A DNA stretch of 52,865 bases. Origin: JBDTMT01 sp033764095 (GTDB lineage Bacteria; Desulfobacterota; Binatia; HRBIN30; CADEER01). Numbering within the stretch: position 1 is the stretch's first letter; every line of letters starts with the position of its first letter. The stretch lies in NCBI GenBank assembly GCA_033764095.1, contig JANRJF010000071.1:1-52865 (forward strand). The letters are read 5' to 3'. The notes under the pieces were generated by a model. It was not told where the DNA came from. It did no database searches and saw only the letters and a program-made list of their open reading frames with translations. This document shows, piece by piece, positions 24,916-34,263 of this stretch. Made by a program: the position numbers and the translations under genes.

Positions 24916-27900
24916 ATGACCACGCTGCTGATTGCCAACCGCGGCGAGATCGCCGTTCGCATCATCGAGGCTGCCGTCGAGCTGGGCTGGCGCAGCGTCG
25001 CGGTGTTCGCGCCGGAGGACGCCGGGGCGCGCCACGTCCGCCTCGCCGACCACGCCGTCGCGCTCGACGGTCGCGGCGCGCAGCCGTACCTGGATGCGCA
25101 GCAGCTGCTCGAGGTGGCGCGCGCCAATCAGTGCACCGCCGTACACCCCGGCTACGGCTTCTTGAGCGAGCAGGCCGAGTTCGCGCGTCGCGTCGAGGCG
25201 GCCGGACTGATCTTCGTCGGTCCGACGCCGGAGGCGATGGCGACGCTGGGCGACAAGCTGCGCGCCCGCGCCCTGGCGGCCGAGTGCGGCGTGCCGGTGC
25301 TGCCCGGCACCAGCGGCGCGACGACGCTCGCCGAGGCGCGCGACTTTCTCGCCGCGCTCGGACCCGGCGGCGCGCTGGTGCTCAAGGCCGTTGCCGGCGG
25401 CGGCGGGCGCGGCATGCGCGTGGTGCGCGACGCGGCGCAGCTCGACGCCGCCTATGCGCGCTGCCGCTCCGAGGCGGAGCACGCCTTCGGCGACGGATCG
25501 CTGTACGCCGAGGCGCTGTTCGCGCGCGCCCGCCACATCGAGGTGCAGATCGTCGGCGACGGCAGCGGCGCGGTGATCGCACTCGGCGAGCGCGAATGCA
25601 GCCTGCAGCGTCGCCACCAGAAGCTGATCGAGATCGCCCCCTGCCCGAGCCTCGCGGCGGGGCTGCGCGCGCGGCTGTGCGCCGACGCGGTGCGGCTCGC
25701 CGCCGCGGTGCGCTACCGCAACGCCGGCACCATCGAGTTCCTGGTCGGGCCGGCGGCCGGCGACGACGCCGAGTACGCCTTCATCGAGGCCAACCCGCGC
25801 CTGCAGGTCGAGCACACCGTCACCGAAGCGGTACACGGCATCGACCTGGTGCGCGCCCAACTCCTGCTCGCCACCGGGTCATCGCTCGCCGACGCACTTC
25901 CGCCTCCCTCCCCCGCCTCGGGGGAGGGCCGGGGTGGGGGCCCCCGCGGCTACGCCATCCAACTCCGCCTCAACGCCGAGACGCTCGCCGCCGACGGCAC
26001 GGCGCGGCCGAGCGGCGGGCGCATCACCGCCTTCGAGCTGCCGAGCGGTCCGGGCGTGCGGGTCGATACCGCCGCCGGCGTCGGCTACCAGCCGAGCCCG
26101 CACTTCGACTCGCTGCTCGCCAAGCTGGTGGTGCACGCGCCGGCGCCGGACTTCGCCGCCGCCGCGACACGCGCCGCGCGGGCACTCGGCGAGCTGCGCG
26201 TCACCGGCACGCGCCACAACGCCGCGCTGCTGCGGGCGCTGATCACCCATCCCGACGTGGTCGCCAATCGCCTCTATACGCAGTTCGTCGACGACCACCT
26301 GGCCGAGTTGCTGCCCGCCGAGGATGCGGAGCGGCCGCGCGCCCTCGGCGCCGACCCGCTGGCGGTGCTCGCCTACGGCAAGGGCGCCGGCGACGCGGAG
26401 CCGGTCGGCGACGCCGACGCCGATCTGCCGGACGATCCGCCGACGCTCGACGGCGAGCTCATCCTGCGCGCCGCCATGCCGGGCACCATCGTCAGCCTGG
26501 AGGCCGCCGCCGGCGCGACCGTGCACGGCGGCCAGGCGCTGCTGGTGATGAACGCGATGAAGATGGAGCACGTCGTCGAGGCGCCGAGCGCCGGTGTGCT
26601 GCGCGGCATCGCGGTCGAGGTCGGCGACACGGTCGGCGAGGGCCAGGCGCTCGCCGTCTTCCTGCCCGGCGAGGGCGCCGCGGCCAGCGCCGCCGCCGGC
26701 GCGGCGCGCGACCTCGATCACATCCGCCCCGACCTCGCCGAGTTGCTGGCGCGGCGCGCCAAAGGCGAGGACGCTGCACGCCCCGACGCGGTGGCGAAGC
26801 GGCGCAAGAGCGGCCAACGCACGGCGCGCGAGAACCTCGCCGACCTGCTCGATGCGGACAGCTTCATCGAGTACGGCGGCTTCGCCATCGCCGCGCAGCG
26901 CCAGCGCCGCTCGCTGGACGACCTGATCGCGCGCACGCCGGGCGACGGGCTGCTCGCCGGCATCGGGCGGGTCAACGGTGAGCTGGTCGGCGCCGAACGC
27001 GCCGCCTGCGCGGTGCTGTCGTACGACTACACGGTCCTCGCCGGTACGCAGGGCTTCCAGAACCACCGCAAGAAGGATCGCCTGTTCGAGCTGATCGAGC
27101 GGCTGCGCCTGCCGGTGGTGTTCTTCACCGAGGGCGGCGGCGGCCGGCCGGGCGACACCGACGCGCCGGGCGTCGCCGGGCTCGACTGCATGGCCTTCGC
27201 GCTGTTCGGCGGGCTGAGCGGCCTGGTGCCGATGGTCGGCATCAACTCGGGGCGCTGCTTCGCCGGCAACGCCGCGCTGCTCGGCTGCTGCGACGTGATC
27301 ATCGCCACCGCCAACTCCAACATCGGCATGGGCGGCCCGGCGATGATCGAGGGCGGCGGGCTCGGCGTCTTCCGGCCGGAGGAGGTCGGACCGATGGCAA
27401 CGCAGGTGCCGAACGGCGTCGTCGACGTCGCGGTCGCCGACGAGGCCGAAGCGGTGCGCGTCGCCAAGCAGTACCTGGCGTATTTCCAGGGTCCGCTGGC
27501 GCGGTGGGAGTGCGCCGACCAGCGCCAGCTGCGCCACGCGGTGCCGGAGAACCGGCTGCGCGTCTATGACGTGCGCACGGTGATCGACGGACTCGCCGAC
27601 CGCGGCTCGGTGCTGGAGCTGCGGCGCGGCTTCGGGCTCGGCATGATCACCGCGCTGGCGCGCGTCGAGGGGCGGCCGCTCGGCATCGTCGCCAACAATC
27701 CGCGCCACCTGTCTGGTGCAATCGACAGCCCGGGCGCCGACAAGGCCGCCCGCTTCCTGCAGCTGTGCGATGCGTTCGATCTGCCGGTGCTGTTCCTCTG
27801 CGACACCCCCGGGATGATGGTCGGCCCCGAGGTCGAAACCACCGCGCTGGTGCGCCACTGCTCGCGCCTGTTCGTCACCGGCGCCAGTCTCACCGTGCCG

Positions 27901-28278
27901 TTCTTCACCATCGTGCTGCGCAAGGGCTACGGGCTCGGCGCGCAGGCGATGGCCGGCGGCAGCTTCAAGGCCGGCCTGTTCACCGTCGCCTGGCCGACCG
28001 GCGAGTTCGGCGGCATGGGCCTGGAGGGCGCGGTGAAGCTCGGCTTCCGCAAGGAGCTCGAAGCGGTCGCCGACCCCGAGCAGCGGCGTCAGCTCTTCGA
28101 GCACATGGTGGCGCGCGCCTACGAGCACGGCAGAGGCCTCAACATGGCCAGCCACTTCGAGATCGACGCGGTCATCGACCCGGCCGAGTCGCGCCACTGG
28201 ATCGCCACCGCGATGCGCTCCGCCCCCCCGCCCCCACCGCGCACGCACAAGAAGCGCCCGTGCATCGACACCTGGTGA
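24916..28278 (+). CDS. Single-chain acyl-CoA carboxylase (BC-BCCP-CT) with small repeat insertion
   Basis: 1120 residues. Biotin carboxylase: KAVAGGGGRGMR ATP loop and EANPRLQVEHTVTE. Biotin carrier: MNAMKMEH with biotinyl Lys549. Carboxyltransferase from ~615 on, in order beta-type (FFTEGGGGRPGD, GCCDVIIATANSNIGMGG) then alpha-type (LCDTPGMMVGP, LRKGYGLGAQAMAGG). The layout is that of long-chain or broad-range single-polypeptide acyl-CoA carboxylases, which make (methyl)malonyl-type CoAs. Substrate choice cannot be read here. Residues ~329-345 (PPPSPASGEGRGGGPRG) are encoded by a palindromic repeat inserted in frame just before the conserved YAIQLRLNAE. The run of prolines at the C terminus is also atypical. 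The start is ATG at 24916. Confidence 0.92.
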   Translation: MTTLLIANRGEIAVRIIEAAVELGWRSVAVFAPEDAGARHVRLADHAVALDGRGAQPYLDAQQLLEVARANQCTAVHPGYGFLSEQAEFARRVEAAGLIFVGPTPEAMATLGDKLRARALAAECGVPVLPGTSGATTLAEARDFLAALGPGGALVLKAVAGGGGRGMRVVRDAAQLDAAYARCRSEAEHAFGDGSLYAEALFARARHIEVQIVGDGSGAVIALGERECSLQRRHQKLIEIAPCPSLAAGLRARLCADAVRLAAAVRYRNAGTIEFLVGPAAGDDAEYAFIEANPRLQVEHTVTEAVHGIDLVRAQLLLATGSSLADALPPPSPASGEGRGGGPRGYAIQLRLNAETLAADGTARPSGGRITAFELPSGPGVRVDTAAGVGYQPSPHFDSLLAKLVVHAPAPDFAAAATRAARALGELRVTGTRHNAALLRALITHPDVVANRLYTQFVDDHLAELLPAEDAERPRALGADPLAVLAYGKGAGDAEPVGDADADLPDDPPTLDGELILRAAMPGTIVSLEAAAGATVHGGQALLVMNAMKMEHVVEAPSAGVLRGIAVEVGDTVGEGQALAVFLPGEGAAASAAAGAARDLDHIRPDLAELLARRAKGEDAARPDAVAKRRKSGQRTARENLADLLDADSFIEYGGFAIAAQRQRRSLDDLIARTPGDGLLAGIGRVNGELVGAERAACAVLSYDYTVLAGTQGFQNHRKKDRLFELIERLRLPVVFFTEGGGGRPGDTDAPGVAGLDCMAFALFGGLSGLVPMVGINSGRCFAGNAALLGCCDVIIATANSNIGMGGPAMIEGGGLGVFRPEEVGPMATQVPNGVVDVAVADEAEAVRVAKQYLAYFQGPLARWECADQRQLRHAVPENRLRVYDVRTVIDGLADRGSVLELRRGFGLGMITALARVEGRPLGIVANNPRHLSGAIDSPGADKAARFLQLCDAFDLPVLFLCDTPGMMVGPEVETTALVRHCSRLFVTGASLTVPFFTIVLRKGYGLGAQAMAGGSFKAGLFTVAWPTGEFGGMGLEGAVKLGFRKELEAVADPEQRRQLFEHMVARAYEHGRGLNMASHFEIDAVIDPAESRHWIATAMRSAPPPPPRTHKKRPCIDTW
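25905..25948. repeat. CTCCCCCGC...GGGGGAG repeat inside the biotin carboxylase domain
   Basis: CCTCCCTCCCCCGCCTCGGG and the following GGAGGGCCGGGGTGGGGGCC match, with few changes, the right half of the intergenic repeat at 43058-43098. The length keeps the reading frame, adding a Pro/Gly-rich loop to the protein. Confidence 0.85.
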
Positions 28279-28283
28279 CCAAG

Positions 28284-28416
28284 AAACTGCGGAACCACGG
28301 ATGAACACAGATGAACACAGATGGAGTCTAAGGCGTGGCTGCTAGCCAACGCCGCGGATCTGTTTTTCAGAACTTTATCTGTGTTTATCTGTGTTCATCC
28401 GTGGTTCCGCAGTTTT
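28284..28416. repeat. Hairpin repeat, GATGAACACA family
   Basis: Arms 28284-28322 and 28378-28416 (39 bases) are reverse complements with a single mismatch. The units are GATGAACACA and GGAACCACG. It separates the carboxylase gene from the threonine aldolase gene (same direction) and ends 9 bases before the latter's ATG. Confidence 0.95.
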
Positions 28417-28424
28417 GAGATGAG

Positions 28425-29447
<1,023 letters not shown>

Positions 29448-29465
29448 CTCGTCTACTCCCGCCGG

Positions 29466-29705
29466 TTACACGGCCTCGGGGACTGAGGTGACGCGTAACG
29501 GGGCCGCCGTCGTTGCGGTACCCCTGGTGGGGAAGCGGACGATCGCCGTTTCCGTCTCGGTCAAGCGATGGGATGCCCTGGAGGTCGGGGTGCGCTGACC
29601 GGTCACCCACTCGCTGACGACCAGCGCCAGCGCGGACACGACCAGCGCGACATTGAGAGCGATCACGATCGATCCCAGTTCCGCGGTCATGTCGATGCCA
29701 GTCAT
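29466..29705 (-). CDS. Small membrane protein of unknown function
   Basis: 79 residues with one of the strongest ribosome-binding sites in the window (GAGGAGGG, ~8 bases before the ATG). One membrane helix (~9-31, IVIALNVALVVSALALVVSEW) is followed by a Thr/Arg-rich, mostly uncharged tail. Its short N terminus and single helix resemble small accessory subunits, but I recognise no family. It is convergent with ltaE (18-base gap). The 275 bases upstream hold no other gene. Confidence 0.6.
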   Translation of the reverse strand: MTGIDMTAELGSIVIALNVALVVSALALVVSEWVTGQRTPTSRASHRLTETETAIVRFPTRGTATTAAPLRVTSVPEAV

Positions 29706-29939
29706 TGCCTTTCCCTCCTCGTTGGCTTGCTGCCTTTTTGTGAGAGCAAGTGGCTTGCCAACTGGCTGGCGCAGGGAGGAGCAGCGCCGCGGAAGGCGGG
29801 ATGCTCACTCGCCCAGGCAGCCCGTCCAGCCGTCTGCACAGGCGGGCGTGCAGCGGGTGCAAAGTCCGTGTTGCGGGCTTCAACACGACGGCCCGGCGAC
29901 GCGGCGCCACAACGACTGAAACTCGCTGAGAATCAGCTC
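29706..29939. other. Gene-free leader between the small membrane protein and the mtgA side
   Basis: No convincing gene or classical RNA is seen. Short inverted motifs occur (GGCTTGCC, GGGC...GCCC). If transcribed on the minus strand it would be a long 5' leader for the small membrane protein; an unrecognised structured leader is possible but unproven. Confidence 0.35.
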
Positions 29940-29971
29940 GTTGTGCCGTTGTGCCCTTGTGCCGTTGTGGT
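29940..29971. repeat. Single arm of a GTTGTGCCGTTGTG repeat
   Basis: About four degenerate TTGTGCC units just beyond the mtgA stop codon. It belongs to the family of the hairpin at 36414-36480 but lacks a clear second arm. Confidence 0.7.
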
Positions 29972-29980
29972 CAACACCCC

Positions 29981-30706
29981 TCACATCCGGCGCAGGATCT
30001 TGGCGCTGTAGGCGTTCATCTTCTGCGGCCGGCGCGTGCGCGGGGCCGGCAGGCAGGCGACCAGGCGGGCGGCCTGCTCGCGCGACAGGAAGGCGGCCGG
30101 GATGTCGTAGTAGTGCTGCGCCGCGTCCTCCCCTCCGTAGATGCCGGGGCCGAACTCGACCACGTTGAGGTAGAGTTCCAGGATGCGGTCCTTGGGCAGG
30201 ATCAGGTCGGCCAGCAGCGCCAGCGGAATCTCGAATGCCTTGCGGACGAACGAGCCGTGCGTCCCGAGGAAGAGGTTCTTCACCAGCTGCTGGGTGATGG
30301 TCGAGCCGCCGCGCCAGAGGCGGCCGCGCTTGACGTTGTCCTCCGCCGCCTTGCGCATGCCGAGCCAGTCGACGCCGGAGTGCTCGAAGAAGCGGGCGTC
30401 CTCGGCGGCGACGGCGGCACGCGGCAGGTAGGGGCCGAGGCGTTTCAGCGGCACGAAGCCGCTCGCTGAGCCGGGAGCGTCGCCGTGCTCGATCCACTGC
30501 TGCAGTTGCAGTGCCGTGAGCAGCGGGGGGAGGAAGCGCAGGTAGACCAGTCCGACGGCGCAGAGCGCCAGGTAGGCGATCGCCAGCGCCGCCAGCCAGC
30601 GGGTGACGCTCCACAGGCGGGCCCGCAGGCCGGTGCCGCGGCGGCTCGAGCCGGCCCGCGGCGCGTCGCCGCCGAGGCGCGGCAACCAGGCGCGCGCGGC
30701 AGCCAC
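29981..30706 (-). CDS. mtgA: Monofunctional biosynthetic peptidoglycan transglycosylase
   Basis: 241 residues, GT51 family. It polymerises lipid II into glycan strands at the periplasmic face. One N-terminal membrane anchor (~37-58, LAALAIAYLALCAVGLVYL) is followed by the transglycosylase domain: catalytic Glu in AAVAAEDARFFEHSGVD, then GGSTITQQLVKNLFL, and a second Glu in ILELYLNVVEFG. No transpeptidase domain is present, which identifies MtgA. The GTG start directly abuts the TGA of the carboxymuconolactone decarboxylase-like gene, so the two are probably translationally coupled, an unusual pairing. Confidence 0.93.
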   Translation of the reverse strand: MAAARAWLPRLGGDAPRAGSSRRGTGLRARLWSVTRWLAALAIAYLALCAVGLVYLRFLPPLLTALQLQQWIEHGDAPGSASGFVPLKRLGPYLPRAAVAAEDARFFEHSGVDWLGMRKAAEDNVKRGRLWRGGSTITQQLVKNLFLGTHGSFVRKAFEIPLALLADLILPKDRILELYLNVVEFGPGIYGGEDAAQHYYDIPAAFLSREQAARLVACLPAPRTRRPQKMNAYSAKILRRM

Positions 30707-31093
30707 TCAGCCCTTGGCAGGCGGAGCGAGGATATCGGCGGCGGCGTTGAGCGCGCTCACCGCCGTCGGCACGCCGGCGTAGCAGGCGGTCTGCATCAGC
30801 ACCTCGGTGAGCTCCTCCCTGGTGATGCCGAGGTTGAGCGCGCCGACCAGGTGCCCCTTGAGCTCGTCGGTCTTCCCGAGTGCCGCCAGCTGGGCGACCG
30901 TACACAGGCTGCGGCTGCGGATGTCGAGGTTGGGCCGCGACCAGAACATGCCGAAGACGAACTCGGTCACCATGGCAAAGAAATCCGGCGCCAGGCGCGC
31001 CGCCGGCATGCTCGGCGCCGTCTTCATCAGGTCGCCCCAGAGCTGCGCGGTCACCTCACGCCCGCGCGCGAGCAGTTCGGATTGATCGGCCAT
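30707..31093 (-). CDS. Carboxymuconolactone decarboxylase (CMD) family protein
   Basis: 128 residues from an ATG with GGAGG upstream; the longer frame extends into the GTGACCG hairpin and is rejected. The CMD helical core is visible (LDIRSRSLCTVAQLAALGK, ELKGHLVGALNLGITREELTEVLMQTACYAGVP), most like the PcaC/4-carboxymuconolactone decarboxylase subgroup. An AhpD-style CxxC is absent, so peroxidase activity is unlikely. The reaction may be decarboxylation of an aromatic-ring-cleavage product. It is directly upstream of mtgA. Confidence 0.85.
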   Translation of the reverse strand: MADQSELLARGREVTAQLWGDLMKTAPSMPAARLAPDFFAMVTEFVFGMFWSRPNLDIRSRSLCTVAQLAALGKTDELKGHLVGALNLGITREELTEVLMQTACYAGVPTAVSALNAAADILAPPAKG

Positions 31094-31157
31094 GCGTCCT
31101 CCGTCTCGGTTGAGCGCGGCGGACGGTGGCAGAACCACAGCGGAAAGCCAACTGCGG

Positions 31158-31298
31158 GACCGGTGACCAGTGACCGGTCGGCTGGTTCGAGAGGCTTCCT
31201 CGAGGCCGATCGAATCGTTGATCAGCGACGCCCGCCGGCGCGGCCAGTCACAAACCAAGGGTGTTCGACCGGTCACTGGTCACCGGTCACTGGTCACG
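31158..31298. repeat. Empty GTGACCG-family hairpin
   Basis: GACCGGTGACCAGTGACCGG at 31158 pairs with CGACCGGTCACTGGTCACCG at 31266 and what follows, around an ~85-base loop. The sequence outside the left arm (ACCACAG...AACTGCG) resembles the outer left edge of the transposase island (5447-5475), so this looks like an empty relative of that site. Confidence 0.88.
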
Positions 31299-31306
31299 CT
31301 TCCTCC

Positions 31307-32710
31307 TCACGCCGACAGCGTCAGCGGCTCGCCGGCGGCGACCGCGTCGCCGCGGTGCAGCAGGCGCGGGATGCGGATCGAGAAGGTCGAGCCGAGACCG
31401 GCGACCGACTCGACGTGCACCTCGCCGCCGAGACGGGTGGTCAGACGCTGGACGATGTAGAGGCCGAGGCCGACGCCGGCACGCGCCAGGCTGCCGCGGT
31501 TGCCCCCCTGGCGGAAGGCTTCGAAGATCGCATCGATCTCGTCGGCGGCGATGCCGATGCCGGTGTCGCTGATCTCCACTTCGATCTCGTCGCTCTGCCG
31601 GTCCCAGCGCGCGCTGATGCTGATCATGCCGCGCGCGGTGTACTTGCAGGCGTTCTCCAGCAGGTTGCGCAGGATGGTGCGTACCTTCTCCTCGTCGGTA
31701 CGCAGCGGCGGCACCTCGCCGGCCGGCGGCCAGTGCACGGCGACGCCGGGCGTCTCCGGCAGATTGGCGCGCAGGTCGGCAAACACGTCGTCGAGCTCGA
31801 ACTCCTCGCACGCGACGCGCTCGTGGCCGAAGTCGATGCGGCTGGCGTCGAGCATGCGGCCGATCGCCTGCTGCAGGATGCGACCGGCGGCGCGCACCTT
31901 GCCAAGCGCGCCGCGCTGCTCGCCGGTGGTGCGCCCGTAGCTCTCGTCGATCAGCAGCTCGGTGTAGCCGAGCAACGTGGTGAGCGGCGTCTTGAGCTCG
32001 TGCGAGACGGTGGCGAGGAACTCGGTCTTGATGCGTTCCGCCTCCTGCGCCTTGGCGTAGAGGATCTTGAACTCGGCCAGCGTGCGCTGCAGCTGCGCCG
32101 CCAGCGCCTCGGCGGAATCGGCGCGCTGCTCCTCGCGCCGCGTGCGATCGACCAGGTGGCCGTAGAAGATCGCGGTGGTGAAGAGGAACGGCACGCGGAT
32201 CAACGACGGCGAGGTCCACAGGTCGCCGCCGCCGGTGAGCGAATGCCCGAACAGGTAGGCGACACACACCACGCAGGCCGCCACCGCGATCAGGCGCAGG
32301 TTCTCACCCACCGCAGCCAGCAGCAGCAGGAAGAAGTAGAGCATGAAGAAGTCGGCGCTGAAGCGCCCGCTGCTGATCAACGCGATGGTCACCCAGACGG
32401 TGTCGAAGACGATCATCGCGATGGAGAAGCGCATGGCATCCGTCACCCGGCGCGGCAGCTGGGCGACCAGCACGTTCGAGGCGAGCGCCAGCGCGATCAG
32501 GCCACCGACCAGCGGCGTCGGCGCCGCGAAGCCCTGCTCGACCAGCAGCAGGTAGGCCGTGGCGATGATCAGCGTGTAGCGCAGCAGCAGGAAGGCGCGC
32601 AGTTTGGTGGCCGGATCCACGGACCGCGCGAGGCAGCAAAACGCGGACCGCGCGCCTGGCCATGCCACCTGCGAGGTCGCCGGTACGATGACCGGCACCA
32701 GGTCTGGCAC
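31307..32710 (-). CDS. Membrane sensor histidine kinase
   Basis: 467 residues; the ATG at 32710 is used, though a GTG at 32620 would trim a poorly conserved start. Five or six membrane helices fill residues ~40-190. A coiled linker follows, then the HisKA dimerisation domain with phosphoacceptor H237 in FLATVSHELKTPL. The HATPase domain has the N box (LRNLLENACKYT), G1 box (ISDTGIGIAADEIDAIFEAF) and G2 box (GVGLGLYIVQRL). No HAMP or PAS domain is seen, and no response regulator is encoded next to it, so it is an orphan in this window. The signal is probably membrane-associated. Confidence 0.9.
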   Translation of the reverse strand: MPDLVPVIVPATSQVAWPGARSAFCCLARSVDPATKLRAFLLLRYTLIIATAYLLLVEQGFAAPTPLVGGLIALALASNVLVAQLPRRVTDAMRFSIAMIVFDTVWVTIALISSGRFSADFFMLYFFLLLLAAVGENLRLIAVAACVVCVAYLFGHSLTGGGDLWTSPSLIRVPFLFTTAIFYGHLVDRTRREEQRADSAEALAAQLQRTLAEFKILYAKAQEAERIKTEFLATVSHELKTPLTTLLGYTELLIDESYGRTTGEQRGALGKVRAAGRILQQAIGRMLDASRIDFGHERVACEEFELDDVFADLRANLPETPGVAVHWPPAGEVPPLRTDEEKVRTILRNLLENACKYTARGMISISARWDRQSDEIEVEISDTGIGIAADEIDAIFEAFRQGGNRGSLARAGVGLGLYIVQRLTTRLGGEVHVESVAGLGSTFSIRIPRLLHRGDAVAAGEPLTLSA

Positions 32711-32759
32711 ATGCTCTGCGAGGCGACGCGCGATCGACGCTGGAATGACGGGGAAGGGA

Positions 32760-32873
32760 AGGCTGTTAGGCTGCTAGGCGGTTAGGCTGTTAGGGGGAGA
32801 AGGAGGAGCAGGAGAATCGATTTTCCGCGCTTCCGACCCCTAACAGCCTAACAGCGTAACCGCCTAACAGCCT
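32760..32873. repeat. Hairpin repeat, GGCTGTTAG/CCTAACAGC family
   Basis: Arms 32760-32796 and 32837-32873 are near reverse complements built of GGCTGTTAG units, around a 40-base loop. It lies just upstream of the histidine kinase gene and ends 4 bases before the stop of a zinc-ribbon gene. The family recurs at 40741-40794. Confidence 0.9.
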
Positions 32874-32877
32874 CTCC

Positions 32878-33045
32878 TCAGACCGCGTATTCCAGCGCCG
32901 CGTCGTCGATCTCGCGGTCGCTGGTGCAGTCTTCGCAATAGCTCGACTGGCCGCCCGCGCTGGTCGCCGAGCCGTGCGTCGGGCAACCGCACTGCGGGCA
33001 GAGGTAGGGGAAACGAGTATGGTCCGATGCAGTCTGTAGGTTCAC
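32878..33045 (-). CDS. Zinc-ribbon microprotein, 55 residues
   Basis: A 55-codon frame with GTG start. The cysteine pattern CPQCGCP...YCEDC is that of a zinc ribbon, and the C terminus is acidic (DREIDDAALEYAV). Codon use fits the chromosome, and third positions are G+C rich in this frame. No ribosome-binding site is visible, so the start is uncertain. I recognise no family; it may be a small regulator. It is downstream of DUF2889 on the same strand (73-base gap containing small stem-loops). Confidence 0.5.
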   Translation of the reverse strand: MNLQTASDHTRFPYLCPQCGCPTHGSATSAGGQSSYCEDCTSDREIDDAALEYAV

Positions 33046-33118
33046 GTCTGGGAGGGTAACCGCCTGAAGTTACAGGCAAGTAACCGCCAGGTGATCGTTC
33101 GGGGTCAGGCCCCGCCGA

Positions 33119-34144
33119 TCAGAAGGTCGGAATCGGGTCCTTGGGCGAGCGCAGGCGGTCGAGCGGACCGCCCTTGCGCCACATGAAGCAGGAGTCGGGC
33201 ATGCCGCCCATGCCGAGGATCGAATCGGCGGCGGCGGCGCGTGCCGGCCAGCCCTCGGAGATGGCGCCGCAGACCTGGATGAAGGTCGGTGCCAGCATCA
33301 GCATGGCATCGAGCAACGGCCGGTCGGCCGGCGCCGACAGCCGCGCCATGAGCGCCGCGGAGATGCCGCGGAACAGCGACAGCCCGGCCAGGCCGGCCAG
33401 GCGCGGGCTGGCGTCGGCCCAATCGACCGCCTCCAGCGCCGGCTTGTCGCGCCGCCGTTCGGCGGCGGTCACCTCGCCGAGACTGACGGTGGCGAGCTCG
33501 ACCGGCGCCCAGACGCGCACCTCGTGCAGGGTGGTGAAGCGGTCCATCGGCCGCGCCACCGCCGGTGCCGGGGCGAAGACCAGGTCGGTGAGCTGCGCGG
33601 CCAGGTCGAGGTCGCCGTCGGCGCGCTGGCTGCCGTCGACCAGCAGGTCGCGGCGGAAGACGCGCTCGCCCGGCCGCCACGCCGTCGCGGTGACGATCTC
33701 GCCGGCGGTGTCGAGCGCCCAGCTGGTCGCCGCCGCCAGCACCTGTGCGAGGGTCAGGATGTGTGAGCACCCGCGCGGGCCGCCGAACACCGCCGACAGG
33801 CGGCGCGCGAAGCCGGCGTCGAGCGTCGCGCCCTCCAGCCCGAGGATGGCGGCGATCGGGTCGCGGCAGCTCTCGCCGCCGGTCAGCTCGCCGGGCTCGA
33901 AGGCGACATTCGGCTGCTGCGCGCTGATGGCGTTCAGTCGGCGCGTCGCCGGGTCGATCACCGCCTCCAGCCGCATGTGGTGCACGATGCCCGGCGTGCC
34001 GAGGTCGCCGCCGACCGGCACCAGGCCGCGCTTGCGCAGGTCGATCAACACCGCGCGCGCATCGAGCTGGCCGTCGAGCCGCGCGAGCAGCGTCACCGTC
34101 AGGCCGCGGCTGTGCAGCGGATGGCCGCGCAGGTCGAGGTGCAT
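33119..34144 (-). CDS. DUF2889 domain protein
   Basis: 341 residues. DUF2889 is recognisable at ~1-170: a start of short strands with an aspartate-containing IDLRKRG, the HHMRLEAVIDPATRRL block, and RDPIAAILGLEGATLDAGFA followed by GGPRGCSHILTLAQ. The rest (~170-341) is less typical and may be a second copy or an added domain. The function of the family is unknown; members are often found near CoA-ester and aromatic-acid catabolism genes. The ATG lies next to the CACCAAGG hairpin that separates it from the divergent SDR gene. Confidence 0.78.
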   Translation of the reverse strand: MHLDLRGHPLHSRGLTVTLLARLDGQLDARAVLIDLRKRGLVPVGGDLGTPGIVHHMRLEAVIDPATRRLNAISAQQPNVAFEPGELTGGESCRDPIAAILGLEGATLDAGFARRLSAVFGGPRGCSHILTLAQVLAAATSWALDTAGEIVTATAWRPGERVFRRDLLVDGSQRADGDLDLAAQLTDLVFAPAPAVARPMDRFTTLHEVRVWAPVELATVSLGEVTAAERRRDKPALEAVDWADASPRLAGLAGLSLFRGISAALMARLSAPADRPLLDAMLMLAPTFIQVCGAISEGWPARAAAADSILGMGGMPDSCFMWRKGGPLDRLRSPKDPIPTF

Positions 34145-34153
34145 CGATGCTCC

Positions 34154-34255
34154 TTAACCACCAAGTCGGTGATGGCGGAAGATGACCACCAAGGCACCAG
34201 GAAGAGCCAGCTCATGATTCCGACGTCTTGGTGTCCTTGGTGCCTTGGTGGTTAA
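34154..34255. repeat. Hairpin repeat, CACCAAGG family
   Basis: The left arm is interrupted (34154-34165 and 34186-34201) and the right arm is 34227-34255 (CTTGGTGTCCTTGGTGCCTT onward). It occupies the whole divergent gap between DUF2889 and the SDR gene, so here it cannot be only a terminator. Confidence 0.85.
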
Positions 34256-34263
34256 CTCCGCCG

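Noticed and set aside
25879..28308. 809-codon minus-strand open frame opposite the carboxylase gene
   Set aside because: Antisense shadow of a strongly conserved enzyme; translation is rich in Ala, His and Arg and has no recognisable domain.
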